Assembly: GCA_049301335.1 (NCBI GenBank)
Contig: JBAQKV010000093.1
Span: forward strand, 1-15,989
From: JANJWP01 sp049301335
Lineage (GTDB): Bacteria > Patescibacteriota > Gracilibacteria > BD1-5 > UBA2023
Reading direction: 5' to 3'
Length of the DNA stretch: 15,989 nucleotides
Shown here: positions 7,013 to 15,461 of the stretch, in pieces
Numbering within the stretch: position 1 is the stretch's first letter
How the letters are laid out: the number at the start of each line of letters is the position of its first letter
The notes under the pieces: generated by a model
Database searches by the model: none
Seen by the model: only the letters and a program-made list of their open reading frames with translations
Told to the model about the DNA's origin: nothing
Program-made: the position numbers and the translations under genes

Positions 7013-8143
7013 TTATTTGCAGTAGTACGCGGAAGGGAAACTCGCGGAACTGCAGTACGAAGCGGCGACCCAAGCGTTGTTCGCACAGCCGGCATCGCCG
7101 TAAGCGTGGCCGGTCGAAGTCCCGTACGGTTTGCCGTGTTCGTTCGAATGGCAAGTGCCGTTCGGTTCGGTGCACGCGTAGGTTCCCACGTCTCCCGCGG
7201 ATTCGCCCCAGTATGCGGCGAGCGCGTTCCCCCAGAGGTACCCGTTGCCGGTATGGACGGGGAAGCCCGCGTATCTGGCGTAATATTCCGATACTTTGCA
7301 GATGTGATAGCCGGAAGGCGTCGAAGTCGCGGCGGATGCCCACGTCATGTTCGAACTCCAGCGGCAGTAGAGCATGTTGTTCGCGCTGGCGTTTTCCACC
7401 GATCCCGGACAGGGGTTGGGCGGACCCGACGGAACGATGGCCGAATTCTCATCGACGATGGCACCGGTAAGGGAAGCGGACGAAGGATTTTTCACGAGGC
7501 CGGCTACGGCTCAGGAAGAAGTCTGAGCAGCGGTAGGCGTTGGGAAGTTCCCAGAAACGGAAGCGAGTCCCGTCCCCGGAACCGTGCCCGTCACCTGAAA
7601 GAACGACGAGGTCCGCTTCCTGCCTGACGGAGTGACCGAGAGGACGGCGTCCATCGCGCCTACGGAAACCGATTTCGGATCGTACGCCGCTTCCGCCTTT
7701 CCGAAAACGGAAGCGAGTTCCAACGGAACCGATGAGAGTTTGAATTTTTCGGGATTGATCTTGAGTTTCGGCCAATCGGGATTTCCGGCGGAATAGTTGG
7801 TATTCGGTTGGTTCCAATCCCCTCCGGTGAGCGTCAAAGGGGAGCCGTCTACGAAAGCGACGGCACCCGAGAGCGCCGCTCAGGAATCGTGGACGACGTA
7901 GTACCGGGGCGAATTGTTCGTGACTGCCGATTCCGAAGCGATGGCGGAATATACCGATCTTACGTTCGTTTTCGACGAAGCGCTCTTGGCGTCCTGCGAG
8001 TATCAGGAAAGCGCCAAGAATCCTACGGTAGCGAGAACGGCGAGAATCGTGATGACGACGATGAGTTCGGCGAGGGTAAAGGCGGAAAAGTTCCCGAGCT
8101 TCCTTCCGAAAGCGGCGCAGCGGATACGGAATGCTTTAGCCAT
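7013..8143 (-). CDS. type IV pilin-like protein with Cys-rich C-terminal domain
   Basis: Last gene of the seven-gene surface operon; 376 aa once three TGA codons (8003, 7880, 7511) are read as Gly. It has a type III signal peptide of type IV pilins: basic leader to residue 21, then FTLAELIVVITILAVLATV with the +5 Glu (E26) and a long hydrophobic helix continuing into a helical stalk (SGYQDAKSASSKTNVRSVYSAI). The residue before the likely prepilin peptidase site is Ala21 rather than the usual Gly. The middle is Ser/Thr/Pro/Gly-rich; the C-terminal ~130 residues hold all eight mature cysteines and many Tyr/Trp (for example MTWASAATSTPSGYHICKV), faintly like C-type-lectin or sulfatase-modifying-factor folds; this is inference. 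ATG at 8141-8143, 3 bp after the upstream stop; TAA stop. Probably a minor pilin or pilus-tip subunit. No assembly genes are in the window. Confidence 0.88.
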
Positions 8144-8146
8144 GGC

Positions 8147-8791
8147 TTAGTTTTTTACGCAGTAGAGGAGCGCGAGATACGGCATTCGGTTTTCATGCGA
8201 TTGCGAACCGCCGGAAGCGTCCGTGAAGTACCGGTTGGATTTCGTTTCGACGTACGCGGGATTGAAGTTGTCGGAAGAGACGATCCCGTCTCCGGAATGG
8301 TCGTTGATGATGAACACTCCGGTATTGGACACGTCCGATGCCGTGACGGCATGGTTGTGGCTCGGCATTTCCGCCACCGTTAGGGAATGCCGGGCTTCGC
8401 CTCAGGAATTCAGAAGGGAATAGGTATCGCCTTGGCCGTCGCTTCAGACTCAAACTATCGCCCTGCCGTTCGCCGAAGAGAAAGGGCTCCATCACGCGGG
8501 GCAGGTAGAGAGGTTGAACGCCATGACCGCTCATGCCGGCGTTCATGCCGGGAGCGCCGCGACCGCGGTTTCCGCGTTCGTCAGCCGTTCGTTGAGGTTG
8601 TCCACGTTCCCAATGAGGAGGTTCCATTGGGAAGACAGAACCTGGCTTCCCGCCGCTTTTCCGCGGAGCGCCGAGGGGTCCGACCAGTTGTACGTGAGCG
8701 CGAAGGCTATCCCGGTCATGAAGAGCGCGGCGAAAGAGCCGAAAACGGCTCATTTGACCGCCGTATCGCGGATGTTTTTGAAATTGGCCAT
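8147..8791 (-). CDS. secreted tail-collar-like surface protein, paralog 1 (214 aa)
   Basis: Reads as one 214 aa protein with seven TGA codons as Gly. N-terminal Sec-type signal peptide (MANFKNIRDTAVKGA..., hydrophobic core, ending near AFA at 29-31), then TYNWSDPSALRGKAAG and a short coiled-coil-like stretch (SSQWNLLIGNVDNLNERL). A tail-collar-like segment follows: PAGAVMAFNLSTCPAGW (85-101) with Cys97, then NGRAIVGVGSDG and EMPSHNH. Both Gly residues in PAGAV and CPAGW are TGA. The protein ends in LLYCVKN, giving a second Cys (211); these are the only two cysteines, so a disulfide is likely. The collar similarity is to the phage tail-collar type (Pfam Tail_Collar-like), recognised by motif only. 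ATG lies 3 bp after the preceding stop; TAA stop. Likely an extracellular fibre or adhesin. Confidence 0.88.
8557..8700 (-). repeat. paralog 1 copy of a shared 5'-half block
   Basis: This stretch aligns without gaps at an offset of 1883 bp to 10440-10583 in paralog 4, with long identical runs on either side of the WNLLIGNVDNLNERL codons. It points to recent duplication or gene conversion within the operon. Confidence 0.75.
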
Positions 8792-8794
8792 GGT

Positions 8795-9397
8795 TTAGTC
8801 TTTTACGCAGTAGAGAAGCGCGACGTTGCGGGGGCGCACCCTTACGCCGTATACCGCCCAACTGCTGATGGCGCCGCCGGACGTGGCCGCGGAATACGCG
8901 CCTCCGCTCACCGATTCCGACGTTCCGTCGAAGTCGGCCGAAATGTACTGGTCGTGATCCCATAGTCCGCCTTGATACCCGATGTCGGTGGCGTTGTACT
9001 GGAATACGCGGGTCGCGTTTTGTGCGGTAGCCAGTCAGCGTCAGGCGTCGACGCCTCTTCCGCCGTCCAGTCCGCGAATGAATTCTCAGCGCAAATCCGG
9101 GCGCCCTCACGCGCCGTTCGCCGCACTCCAACCGGTCGGGCACGAAGCGAGGTTGAAGGCCATTACGGCTCCCGCGGGGACCGATACGGTCGAAAGCTTG
9201 GAATCGATGGTTCCCAAATTCGAAACGACCTTGTTCCATTCCGCGGAAGACAATCCGGATCAGGTCCCCACGGTGTTCACTTGGGTGAGGATTCCCCAGC
9301 TGGCATACGCGGCTCAGACGGCGAGGAGCGCGATTCAGAAAGACGCGCCCATGGCCGCGCCTTGGAGCGATTTGTGCAAAATGCCATGTTTTTCCAT
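8795..9397 (-). CDS. secreted tail-collar-like surface protein, paralog 2 (200 aa)
   Basis: Entirely broken under the standard code: seven in-frame TGA codons (9335, 9314, 9260, 9107, 9086, 9041, 9035), all at sites where Gly is sensible, including the Gly of DLRGEF. The signal peptide has hydrophobic core ASFGIALLAVGAAYA, with an AYA cleavage motif at 30-32. The linker has SGLSSAEWNKVVSNL, then VPAGAVMAFNLASCPTGW (Cys86), RGEFIRGLDGGRGVDAGR, an Asp/Gly/Tyr-rich variable segment and the shared end RPRNVALLYCVKD (Cys197). It differs from its siblings by a terminal Asp instead of Asn. Exactly two cysteines. ATG at 9395-9397 lies 4 bp after the upstream TAG; stop TAA. Same operon and presumed surface role as its neighbours. 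Confidence 0.87.
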
Positions 9398-9401
9398 TTT
9401 C

Positions 9402-9962
9402 CTAGTTTTTTACGCAGTAGAGGAGCGCGACGTTTTTCATGCGGGTTTCCGCTCATCCGGCGTAGTCGGTCCAAACCGGTCCGTATCCGTCGCCGTAGTC
9501 GATTCATTGGCCGTAATACGGGTTTCCCGTTTCGCGCGGATTCGCATCGGCGACGCCGTTGTTGGTCGCTTGGGCATGGCGGTGGCTTCCTACCATGTCG
9601 GACTGGGTCGAACCGGCCGTACGGGCCCCGTCGGGATCTATCGAAGCCCCGCTCTTGTCGATGCCGCGGATGGTCCTTCCGTACGCGGGAGCGTATTCGC
9701 TCCATCCGGTCGGGCATGATGCGAGATTGAACGCCATGACCGCTCCGGACGGAACGACCGCCGCGAGTTTCGTATCGACGGTCGTGAAATTCGCCACCAT
9801 CTTGTTCCATTCGGAGGCGCTGACGCCGGACCCCGCGGTCGCGGTATTTACCGGCGCGAGGTAATTCAGCGCCGCGTAGGCGATGGACATTCCCGCCGCA
9901 CCAAGCACGAACATGGCTCAAAGCAACGCTGATTGGGCCGATTTCTTGATTAAAGTTTTCAT
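9402..9962 (-). CDS. secreted tail-collar-like surface protein, paralog 3 (186 aa)
   Basis: 186 aa with three TGA-Gly codons (9918 within the signal peptide, 9504, 9453). Sec signal peptide MKTLIKKSAQ + hydrophobic core + SIAYA (cleavage near residue 30). Then SGVSASEWNKMVANF, the collar-like SGAVMAFNLASCPTGW (Cys83), AYGRTIRGIDKSG, and a His/Asn/Tyr/Gly-rich segment (SHRHAQATNNG, TGNPYYGQ) that is unique to this copy. It ends NVALLYCVKN (Cys183); only two cysteines. It starts 4 bp after the previous stop and ends in TAG. The variable segment between the collar motif and YCVKN is what differs most among the paralogs, as expected for a ligand-binding region; this is inference. Confidence 0.88.
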
Positions 9963-10008
9963 GCGCTTAGTTTTTTACGCAGTAGAGGAGCGCGACGTTG
10001 CGGGGGCG
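9963..10008 (-). repeat. conserved 3'-end repeat of the collar-like genes
   Basis: Nearly the same ~35-45 bp, encoding NVALLYCVKN plus the stop codon, closes five genes: 8147-8175, 8795-8834, 9402-9435, 9967-10008 and 11478-11517. At two junctions (9960-9981 and 11471-11492) the identity continues through the stop, the 4 bp spacer and the next start codon. Such repeats at gene borders could act as homology for recombination that exchanges whole or half genes. Confidence 0.7.
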
Positions 10009-10680
10009 GACTTGTCCGACGTTCCAGGAAGTCGGTCAGGTCGAATATCCGCTCCACCCCATCAGGAAATTGCCGTTGAACGTTCAATAGGATACCTGTT
10101 CCAGGTTGCTCGGTCAGACGATCGTATTGGTGGCGCCGTTGTCGGTCGCGATAATCCAATTGTTTCCGCTCAGGTACGGCGGACTCGGATTTCCTCCTCC
10201 GCCCATCACTTGGGACGCGCTTTGTGGGGTTCCGAGCGTCCTGCCCGTGTCGACGTTCCTGGCGCCCACTCCGGCCGCGTCGAGTCCGCGCACGAATTCG
10301 CCCCGCAAGTCCAACGTTCCGGGCGTGCCGTCCGTTTTCTTCACGCCGTTCGCGGTTCCGTCGGCCGGCGACCATCCGGTCGGACATGCCGTCCCGTAAA
10401 ATGCGACGACCGCTCCCGCGGGCATCGCCGAAGAAAGTGACGCGACCGCGGTTTCCGCGTTCGAAAGCCGTTCGTTGAGGTTGTCCACGTTCCCAATGAG
10501 GAGATTCCATTGCGACGATTGCAATTGGTTGCCGGCGGCTTTTCCGCGGAGCGCCGAAGGATCGGTCCAGTTGTACGTGAGGGCGTACGCTGCGGTTACC
10601 GCGATGGCGCAAAAGGCGAACCCGCCTCAGACGGCGGCTCATTGGAAGAATTTTTCAAAGAGTTTTTTTCTCGAGTCCAT
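9967..10680 (-). CDS. secreted tail-collar-like surface protein, paralog 4 (237 aa), mosaic
   Basis: 237 aa with five TGA-Gly codons (10639 and 10627 near the signal peptide; 10114, 10084, 10036 near the end). The signal peptide ends in AAYA (30-33). Residues ~34-80 (LTYNWTDPSALRGKAAG ... NLNERLSNAETAVA) are nearly those of paralog 1, while the collar part (ACPTGWSPADGTANGVK, GTLDLRGEFVRGLDAAG) is nearly that of the first gene of the operon at 11478-12119. Both similarities extend to DNA, so this gene looks like a recombinant of two siblings. Cys99 and Cys234 are the only cysteines after the signal peptide. It ends RPRNVALLYCVKN, TAA. ATG at 10678-10680, 1 bp after the upstream TAG. Confidence 0.88.
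10249..10372 (-). repeat. paralog 4 copy of a shared collar block
   Basis: Aligns at an offset of 1505 bp to 11754-11877 in paralog 5, covering the codons from WSPADGTANGVK to DAAGVGAR. The pattern of mostly scattered single-base differences suggests an older exchange than the 5'-half block. Confidence 0.7.
10440..10583 (-). repeat. paralog 4 copy of a shared 5'-half block
   Basis: Partner of 8557-8700. Upstream and downstream of this block the two genes diverge, so similarity is confined to the part encoding the stalk just after the signal peptide. Confidence 0.75.
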
Positions 10681-10681
10681 G

Positions 10682-11473
10682 CTATTCGTCGATGAGGGTG
10701 TAGGTGAGCTTGAAATCGTATACTTTGTCCAGGCTGCCTTGAAAACATCAGGTTCTCGGTACGAGCAACGGAGTGTACGTAGTCGTCGCACCGATTCGGA
10801 ACGTCTCGCTTTTGTACATTCCGAAATATCCTCCCGGACCGACCGGTACGTTGAACATCATGCCGGCAGGGGAGCCTTCGACCCCGATCGCCGTGGCGAT
10901 TCCGGCGTACTTGTACCCGGTTCCGGACGAATCCACCCGCCATTTTCACGGCGTGAGGGTTACCGGCGTCATGTAGATCTTCGTCTCGTTATCCACGCAG
11001 TCCCCGTCGCCCGAGTACACCGCGTCGATCGGATTCGTGCTCGTGAGCACCGTTTCCTGTATGGGATTCGAGCTCCAGGCTCCGTTCACGCGGTGCTTGA
11101 AACCTTTCGGCGAACAGTCCGAACAATAGACGACCATTCCGTCCGCGGGCGAAGCGATGGCGTCCCTCTGGGCTTTCGTCATGCGCGGTACGAGCATTCC
11201 TTTCGACGTGCTCGAAACGTCCAGAACCGCCGACGCGTCCGGCGAAGCCGTTCCGATGCTTACGCGTCAGGAGGAAACTCCTATCGCGCCGGCTAGGCCG
11301 TTCACTTGCGAAACGATGTCGTTCCACGCCGCCGAAGACAAGGTAGTCCCGGCATTGGGCAAAGAGCCCCATGCGGCCGCGCCGTACGAGATCGCCGAAA
11401 ATCAGAGTACGGTCGCGACGACGACCCCGGAGCCTATTTGGATTCCGTCAATGAATTTTGAAAAGCGTTTCAT
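10682..11473 (-). CDS. secreted fibre-like surface protein of a different type (263 aa)
   Basis: 263 aa with four TGA-Gly codons (11402, 11267, 10946, 10748). It shares the operon's N-terminal plan: basic start MKRFSKFIDG, hydrophobic core VVVATVLGFSAISYGAAA, then TTLSSAAWNDIVSQVNGL. It lacks the collar motif and the YCVKN end. Instead it has VSIGTASPDASAVLDVSS followed by KGMLVPRMTKAQRDAI and DGMVVYCSDC, a sequence style known from bacterial surface and phage tail-fibre-like proteins (GIGT.sP.a.LDV ... PRMT..QRDAI). The C-terminal half is beta-rich with Gly and Tyr and ends KLTYTLIDE. Four cysteines after the signal peptide (two in YCSDC, one in DCVD, one in GCFQ). TAG stop, 1 bp before the next ATG. 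It sits second in the operon, so it is presumably expressed with the collar-like proteins. Confidence 0.86.
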
Positions 11474-11477
11474 GCGC

Positions 11478-12119
11478 TTAGTTTTTTACGCAATAGAGCA
11501 GCGCGACGTTTCGGGGACGGACGGCGAAAGCGTTGTTGTCGCCAGTTCAGGCTTGCTGGCTCGTCGTGCTGTAATAGTAGGCGCTGTCGTTCAGGGTCGC
11601 GTATGCGGATTTCAGTCATTCCACGGAATTGCCCATTCAGCTTTCGATATTCCAAGCCGAAACCGAGAGCGTTCAGACAGTGTAATTTTTGTAGTTGTCG
11701 ATGAGTTCGCGGATGCGGGTCGCTCATTGCGCCGTACCTACCGTCCTGCCAGGGTCCACGCCCCTCGCGCCCACGCCCGCAGCGTCCATCCCTCGTATGA
11801 ATTCTCCGCGCAAGTCTAGCGTCCCGGACGTTCCGTCCGTCATCTTTACGCCGTTCGCCGTTCCATCGGCCGGCGACCAGTTGGTCGGGCACGAAGCTCA
11901 GAAGAACGCCATTACCGCGCCCTGGGGGACCGAACGGCCGTTCAAGTCCGCCAAATCGGCGACCATAGCATTCCAGTCGACGGCTTTCAATTGGCCTCCG
12001 GCGACGACGTTCGTGAGGGCGGTGAACGCGGCGTACGCGTACGACATGCTCGCGAGCGTCACGAAAAACACGACCGCCGAAACGGCGGGCTTCTTGTATT
12101 CGTCGAGGAAATTTCGCAT
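11478..12119 (-). CDS. secreted tail-collar-like surface protein, paralog 5, first gene of operon (213 aa)
   Basis: 213 aa with six TGA-Gly codons, the first at residue 74 (AFF-TGA-ASC). Signal peptide MRNFLDEYKK, hydrophobic core AVSAVVFFVTLASM, SYAYA cleavage motif near 30; linker GGQLKAVDWNAMVADLADL; collar-like VPQGAVMAFF, CPTNW (Asn where siblings have Gly), then SPADGTANGVK and TLDLRGEFIRGMDAAG. The variable part contains NYKNYTV and a Ser/Tyr-rich segment; it ends RPRNVALLYCVKN. Cys77 and Cys210 are the only cysteines. I chose the ATG at 12117-12119, which gives a normal signal peptide; an in-frame GTG at 12135-12137 would add six residues and nearly coincide with the predicted transcript start. 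Stop TAA. Confidence 0.87.
11754..11877 (-). repeat. paralog 5 copy of a shared collar block
   Basis: Partner of 10249-10372. Encodes the collar-like segment directly after CPTNW. Confidence 0.7.
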
Positions 12120-12150
12120 GTTCTCAGGATTATCCACCGTTTACGTTATG

Positions 12151-12178
12151 ATTGTACCGTTGTTTTTACGTAAATCCA
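12151..12178 (-). promoter_or_regulatory. probable promoter of the surface-protein operon
   Basis: On minus: -10 TACAAT (12151-12156), 16 bp spacer, weak -35 TGGATT (12173-12178). The transcript would start about 25 bp before the ATG at 12119. It overlaps the upstream part of the dnaK control region. Confidence 0.45.
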
Positions 12179-12203
12179 CAGGAAACCCCCAGTACCGTAA
12201 TAC
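12175..12203 (+). promoter_or_regulatory. possible HrcA-controlled dnaK promoter
   Basis: TCCACA (12175-12180), 17 bp spacer, TAATAC (12198-12203). It would place the transcript start at the left edge of the CIRCE element, the usual arrangement for HrcA repression. The boxes are only moderate matches. Confidence 0.4.
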
Positions 12204-12208
12204 TAACT

Positions 12209-12235
12209 TTAGCACTCCATCATTAAATGTGCTAA
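12209..12235 (+). promoter_or_regulatory. CIRCE operator (HrcA binding site) upstream of dnaK
   Basis: Left arm TTAGCACTC, 9 bp spacer, right arm ATGTGCTAA. The CIRCE consensus is TTAGCACTC-N9-GAGTGCTAA, so the left arm is perfect and the right arm has two mismatches; the outer 8 bp (TTTAGCAC/GTGCTAAA) pair perfectly. HrcA is the heat-shock repressor that binds this element; hrcA itself is not in the window. Confidence 0.85.
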
Positions 12236-12242
12236 AAATGAT

Positions 12243-12271
12243 TTGACGAGAAGAATCGAACTGATTAATAT
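12243..12271 (+). promoter_or_regulatory. second dnaK promoter
   Basis: TTGACG (12243-12248), 17 bp spacer, TAATAT (12266-12271), starting 8 bp after the CIRCE element and leaving a leader of about 38 bp. It may supply basal transcription beside the CIRCE-linked promoter. Confidence 0.55.
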
Positions 12272-12315
12272 GTCCAGCGTAATCCCGAAAAGGGGTATCC
12301 GTAATCCACACTCCC

Positions 12316-14211
<1,896 letters not shown>

Positions 14212-14231
14212 TATCCACGTACGAGCGGAGG

Positions 14232-14266
14232 AATCCCCGGGTCGAAAGGCCCGGGGATTTCCTTTA
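14232..14266 (+). terminator. bidirectional terminator after dnaK
   Basis: Hairpin AATCCCCGGG - TCGAAAGG - CCCGGGGATT followed by a T-containing tail. It lies between the convergent ends of dnaK (14211) and the 273 aa gene (14281). Confidence 0.8.
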
Positions 14267-14280
14267 AAAGAACGCGCTTT

Positions 14281-15102
14281 TTATTTGCCGATGACCTTTT
14301 CCACCGCCTTCGAGAACATTCCGGCAAGTCATTTCGCCCGGGGTTTCGCGTGGAAAACGTCGATTTTCGTCAGGTATTTTTCCCGAAACGCCATCGCGAC
14401 GGCCGGCGGAACCCTCAGCGGCACGTTCGTCCCGGCTTCGGTGAAGGTCATGAACAGTTTTCTTCGCCCGCCTTTCATGACGGGGAGGGGGACCGAGGCT
14501 TGGAAATACGACGAACTTCAGAATTTGTCGTATCCGCTGAACGCGATTTCGGCCCGTACGGCGTCGGATCATTCCCGATTGGCGGGGCTCATCCGCATTT
14601 CCAATACGAACGTCACGGCCGGCCCTTCGTTATCCTCTTCCTTCTTTTCGAACAGGAGCGCCGCCCCCGTTCCTGAAACTCCGGACTCTGAGCTTCAGGA
14701 CCATTCGGCCAATTGTGCCGCGGTAATCGATTCTACGGATTCCTTTTCCGGAAAATTCGCCAACTTCGCCCTCAATTCCTCGATGAGCGCGATTTCCGGC
14801 GGCTCTTCCGATAAGGGATCCGCCGACGAATCTTTCCCGAGGACGATTTCCTGGACCGATTGCGAATCCACCAGCTCGTCGAATTCCTCTTGGGTCACCG
14901 TTCCGCTCACGAGCCAGCCGAAGAGCACCGAGAGTTCCACCGAGCCGCTCACCGAATCGGCGGATATCTCTTTGAGCCGGTACGCTTCCAAGAGCACGAG
15001 CATGTCCTCTTCCTTTTGGAGCGGGGCCATCGTCGAAATCCGGTCTGACGACCGGTTTCCGTACGCGACGGTTTCCGAGGGTTTTCCGGAGGGCGAATTC
15101 AT
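14281..15102 (-). CDS. unknown soluble protein, 273 aa (four TGA read as Gly)
   Basis: Continuous only with TGA as Gly at 14695, 14569, 14518 and 14329; ends in TAA at 14281-14283. I do not recognise the family. The N-terminal half is acidic and helical (LVLLEAYRLKEISADSV, SVELSVLFGWLVSGTVTQEEF, EIALIEELRAKLANF). The second half after the first TGA is more beta-like and basic (TFVLEMRMSPANREG, FSGYDKFG, KGGRRKLFMTF, FREKYLTKIDVFHAKPRAKG). No signal peptide and no clear membrane segment. I chose the ATG at 15100-15102 because the alternative ATG at 15127-15129 lies inside the predicted -10 box; the chosen start follows an AGAAAG-like Shine-Dalgarno. It is monocistronic and convergent with dnaK. 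Confidence 0.8.
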
Positions 15103-15127
15103 TCGGTGAAATCTTTCTAAGACCCGC

Positions 15128-15154
15128 ATTCTATTCTTTCGTCAAGATGGTCAA
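15128..15154 (-). promoter_or_regulatory. promoter of the 273 aa gene
   Basis: On minus: -35 TTGACC (15149-15154), 15 bp spacer, -10 TAGAAT (15128-15133). Transcription would begin near 15120, which excludes the upstream ATG at 15127-15129 as the start. Confidence 0.6.
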
Positions 15155-15220
15155 GCCCCGTTTTTCGCCTTTCTTTTTCGGCCCGGCCTGGCTTCGCGCA
15201 AAACGGGACGTCTTCTTAAT

Positions 15221-15248
15221 TTGACATGGGGCACCCTTTCCATAGAAT
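15221..15248 (+). promoter_or_regulatory. promoter of tRNA-Gln
   Basis: Perfect -35 TTGACA (15221-15226), 16 bp spacer, -10 TAGAAT (15243-15248), about 30 bp before the tRNA. Confidence 0.8.
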
Positions 15249-15277
15249 GCGCGGGCTTTTTCGAAAAAATCCCACAT

Positions 15278-15352
15278 TGGGGATTCGCCAAGTGGTAAGG
15301 CAGCGGATTTTGACTCCGCCATGCGGGGGTTCGAATCCCTCATCCCCAGCCA
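15278..15352 (+). tRNA. tRNA-Gln (anticodon UUG)
   Basis: 75 nt including an encoded CCA. Acceptor stem TGGGGAT pairs with ATCCCCA, followed by discriminator G and CCA. D arm has AAGTGGTAAGGC; anticodon stem GCGGA/TCCGC encloses the loop TTTTGAC, giving anticodon TTG (reads CAA, Gln). The T arm contains GGTTCGAATCC. The U1-A72 closing pair and G73 are typical of bacterial tRNA-Gln. It has its own promoter and no tRNA neighbours in the window. Confidence 0.96.
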
Positions 15353-15392
15353 AAACCGTACCGCACGGAGCCGGTTTCCAAAAACCGCTCCA

Positions 15393-15420
15393 TTGATTTT
15401 CGAAGGGTTTCCAATATATT
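15393..15420 (+). promoter_or_regulatory. promoter of rplU
   Basis: TTGATT (15393-15398), 16 bp spacer, TATATT (15415-15420), about 41 bp before the ATG. The leader contains the small palindrome GGGGAAATCCCC at 15422-15433, near the predicted transcript start. Confidence 0.7.
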
Positions 15421-15461
15421 CGGGGAAATCCCCAGTATTCTTACTTACACGTTCCGGAATT

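Noticed and set aside
6380..7627. 415 aa Arg-rich open frame on plus
   Set aside because: Crosses a terminator and two real genes; a shadow of GC-rich coding DNA.
8147..8791. TGA as Trp (code 4) or selenocysteine
   Set aside because: Conserved Trp positions such as CPAGW and SSQWN use TGG, while TGA falls on Gly columns; dozens of selenocysteines in structural proteins are not credible.
8193..9239. 348 aa Arg-rich open frame on minus
   Set aside because: Out-of-frame reading of paralogs 1 and 2; the true frame has signal peptides, collar motifs and shared ends.
8147..11517. Regularly spaced repeats as a CRISPR-like array
   Set aside because: The repeats are the coding 3' ends of paralogous genes 560-1500 bp apart, not short repeats with spacers.
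7013..12119. Degenerate region full of broken fragments
   Set aside because: Reading TGA as Gly gives seven intact, tightly packed genes with conserved motifs and TAA/TAG stops.
7013..12119. Prophage remnant because of tail-collar-like motifs
   Set aside because: No other phage genes are seen, the proteins have Sec-type signal peptides, and a pilin-like gene closes the operon.
15372..15388. CGGTTT/AAACCG hairpin after tRNA-Gln as a terminator
   Set aside because: Short stem without a following T run; support is insufficient.
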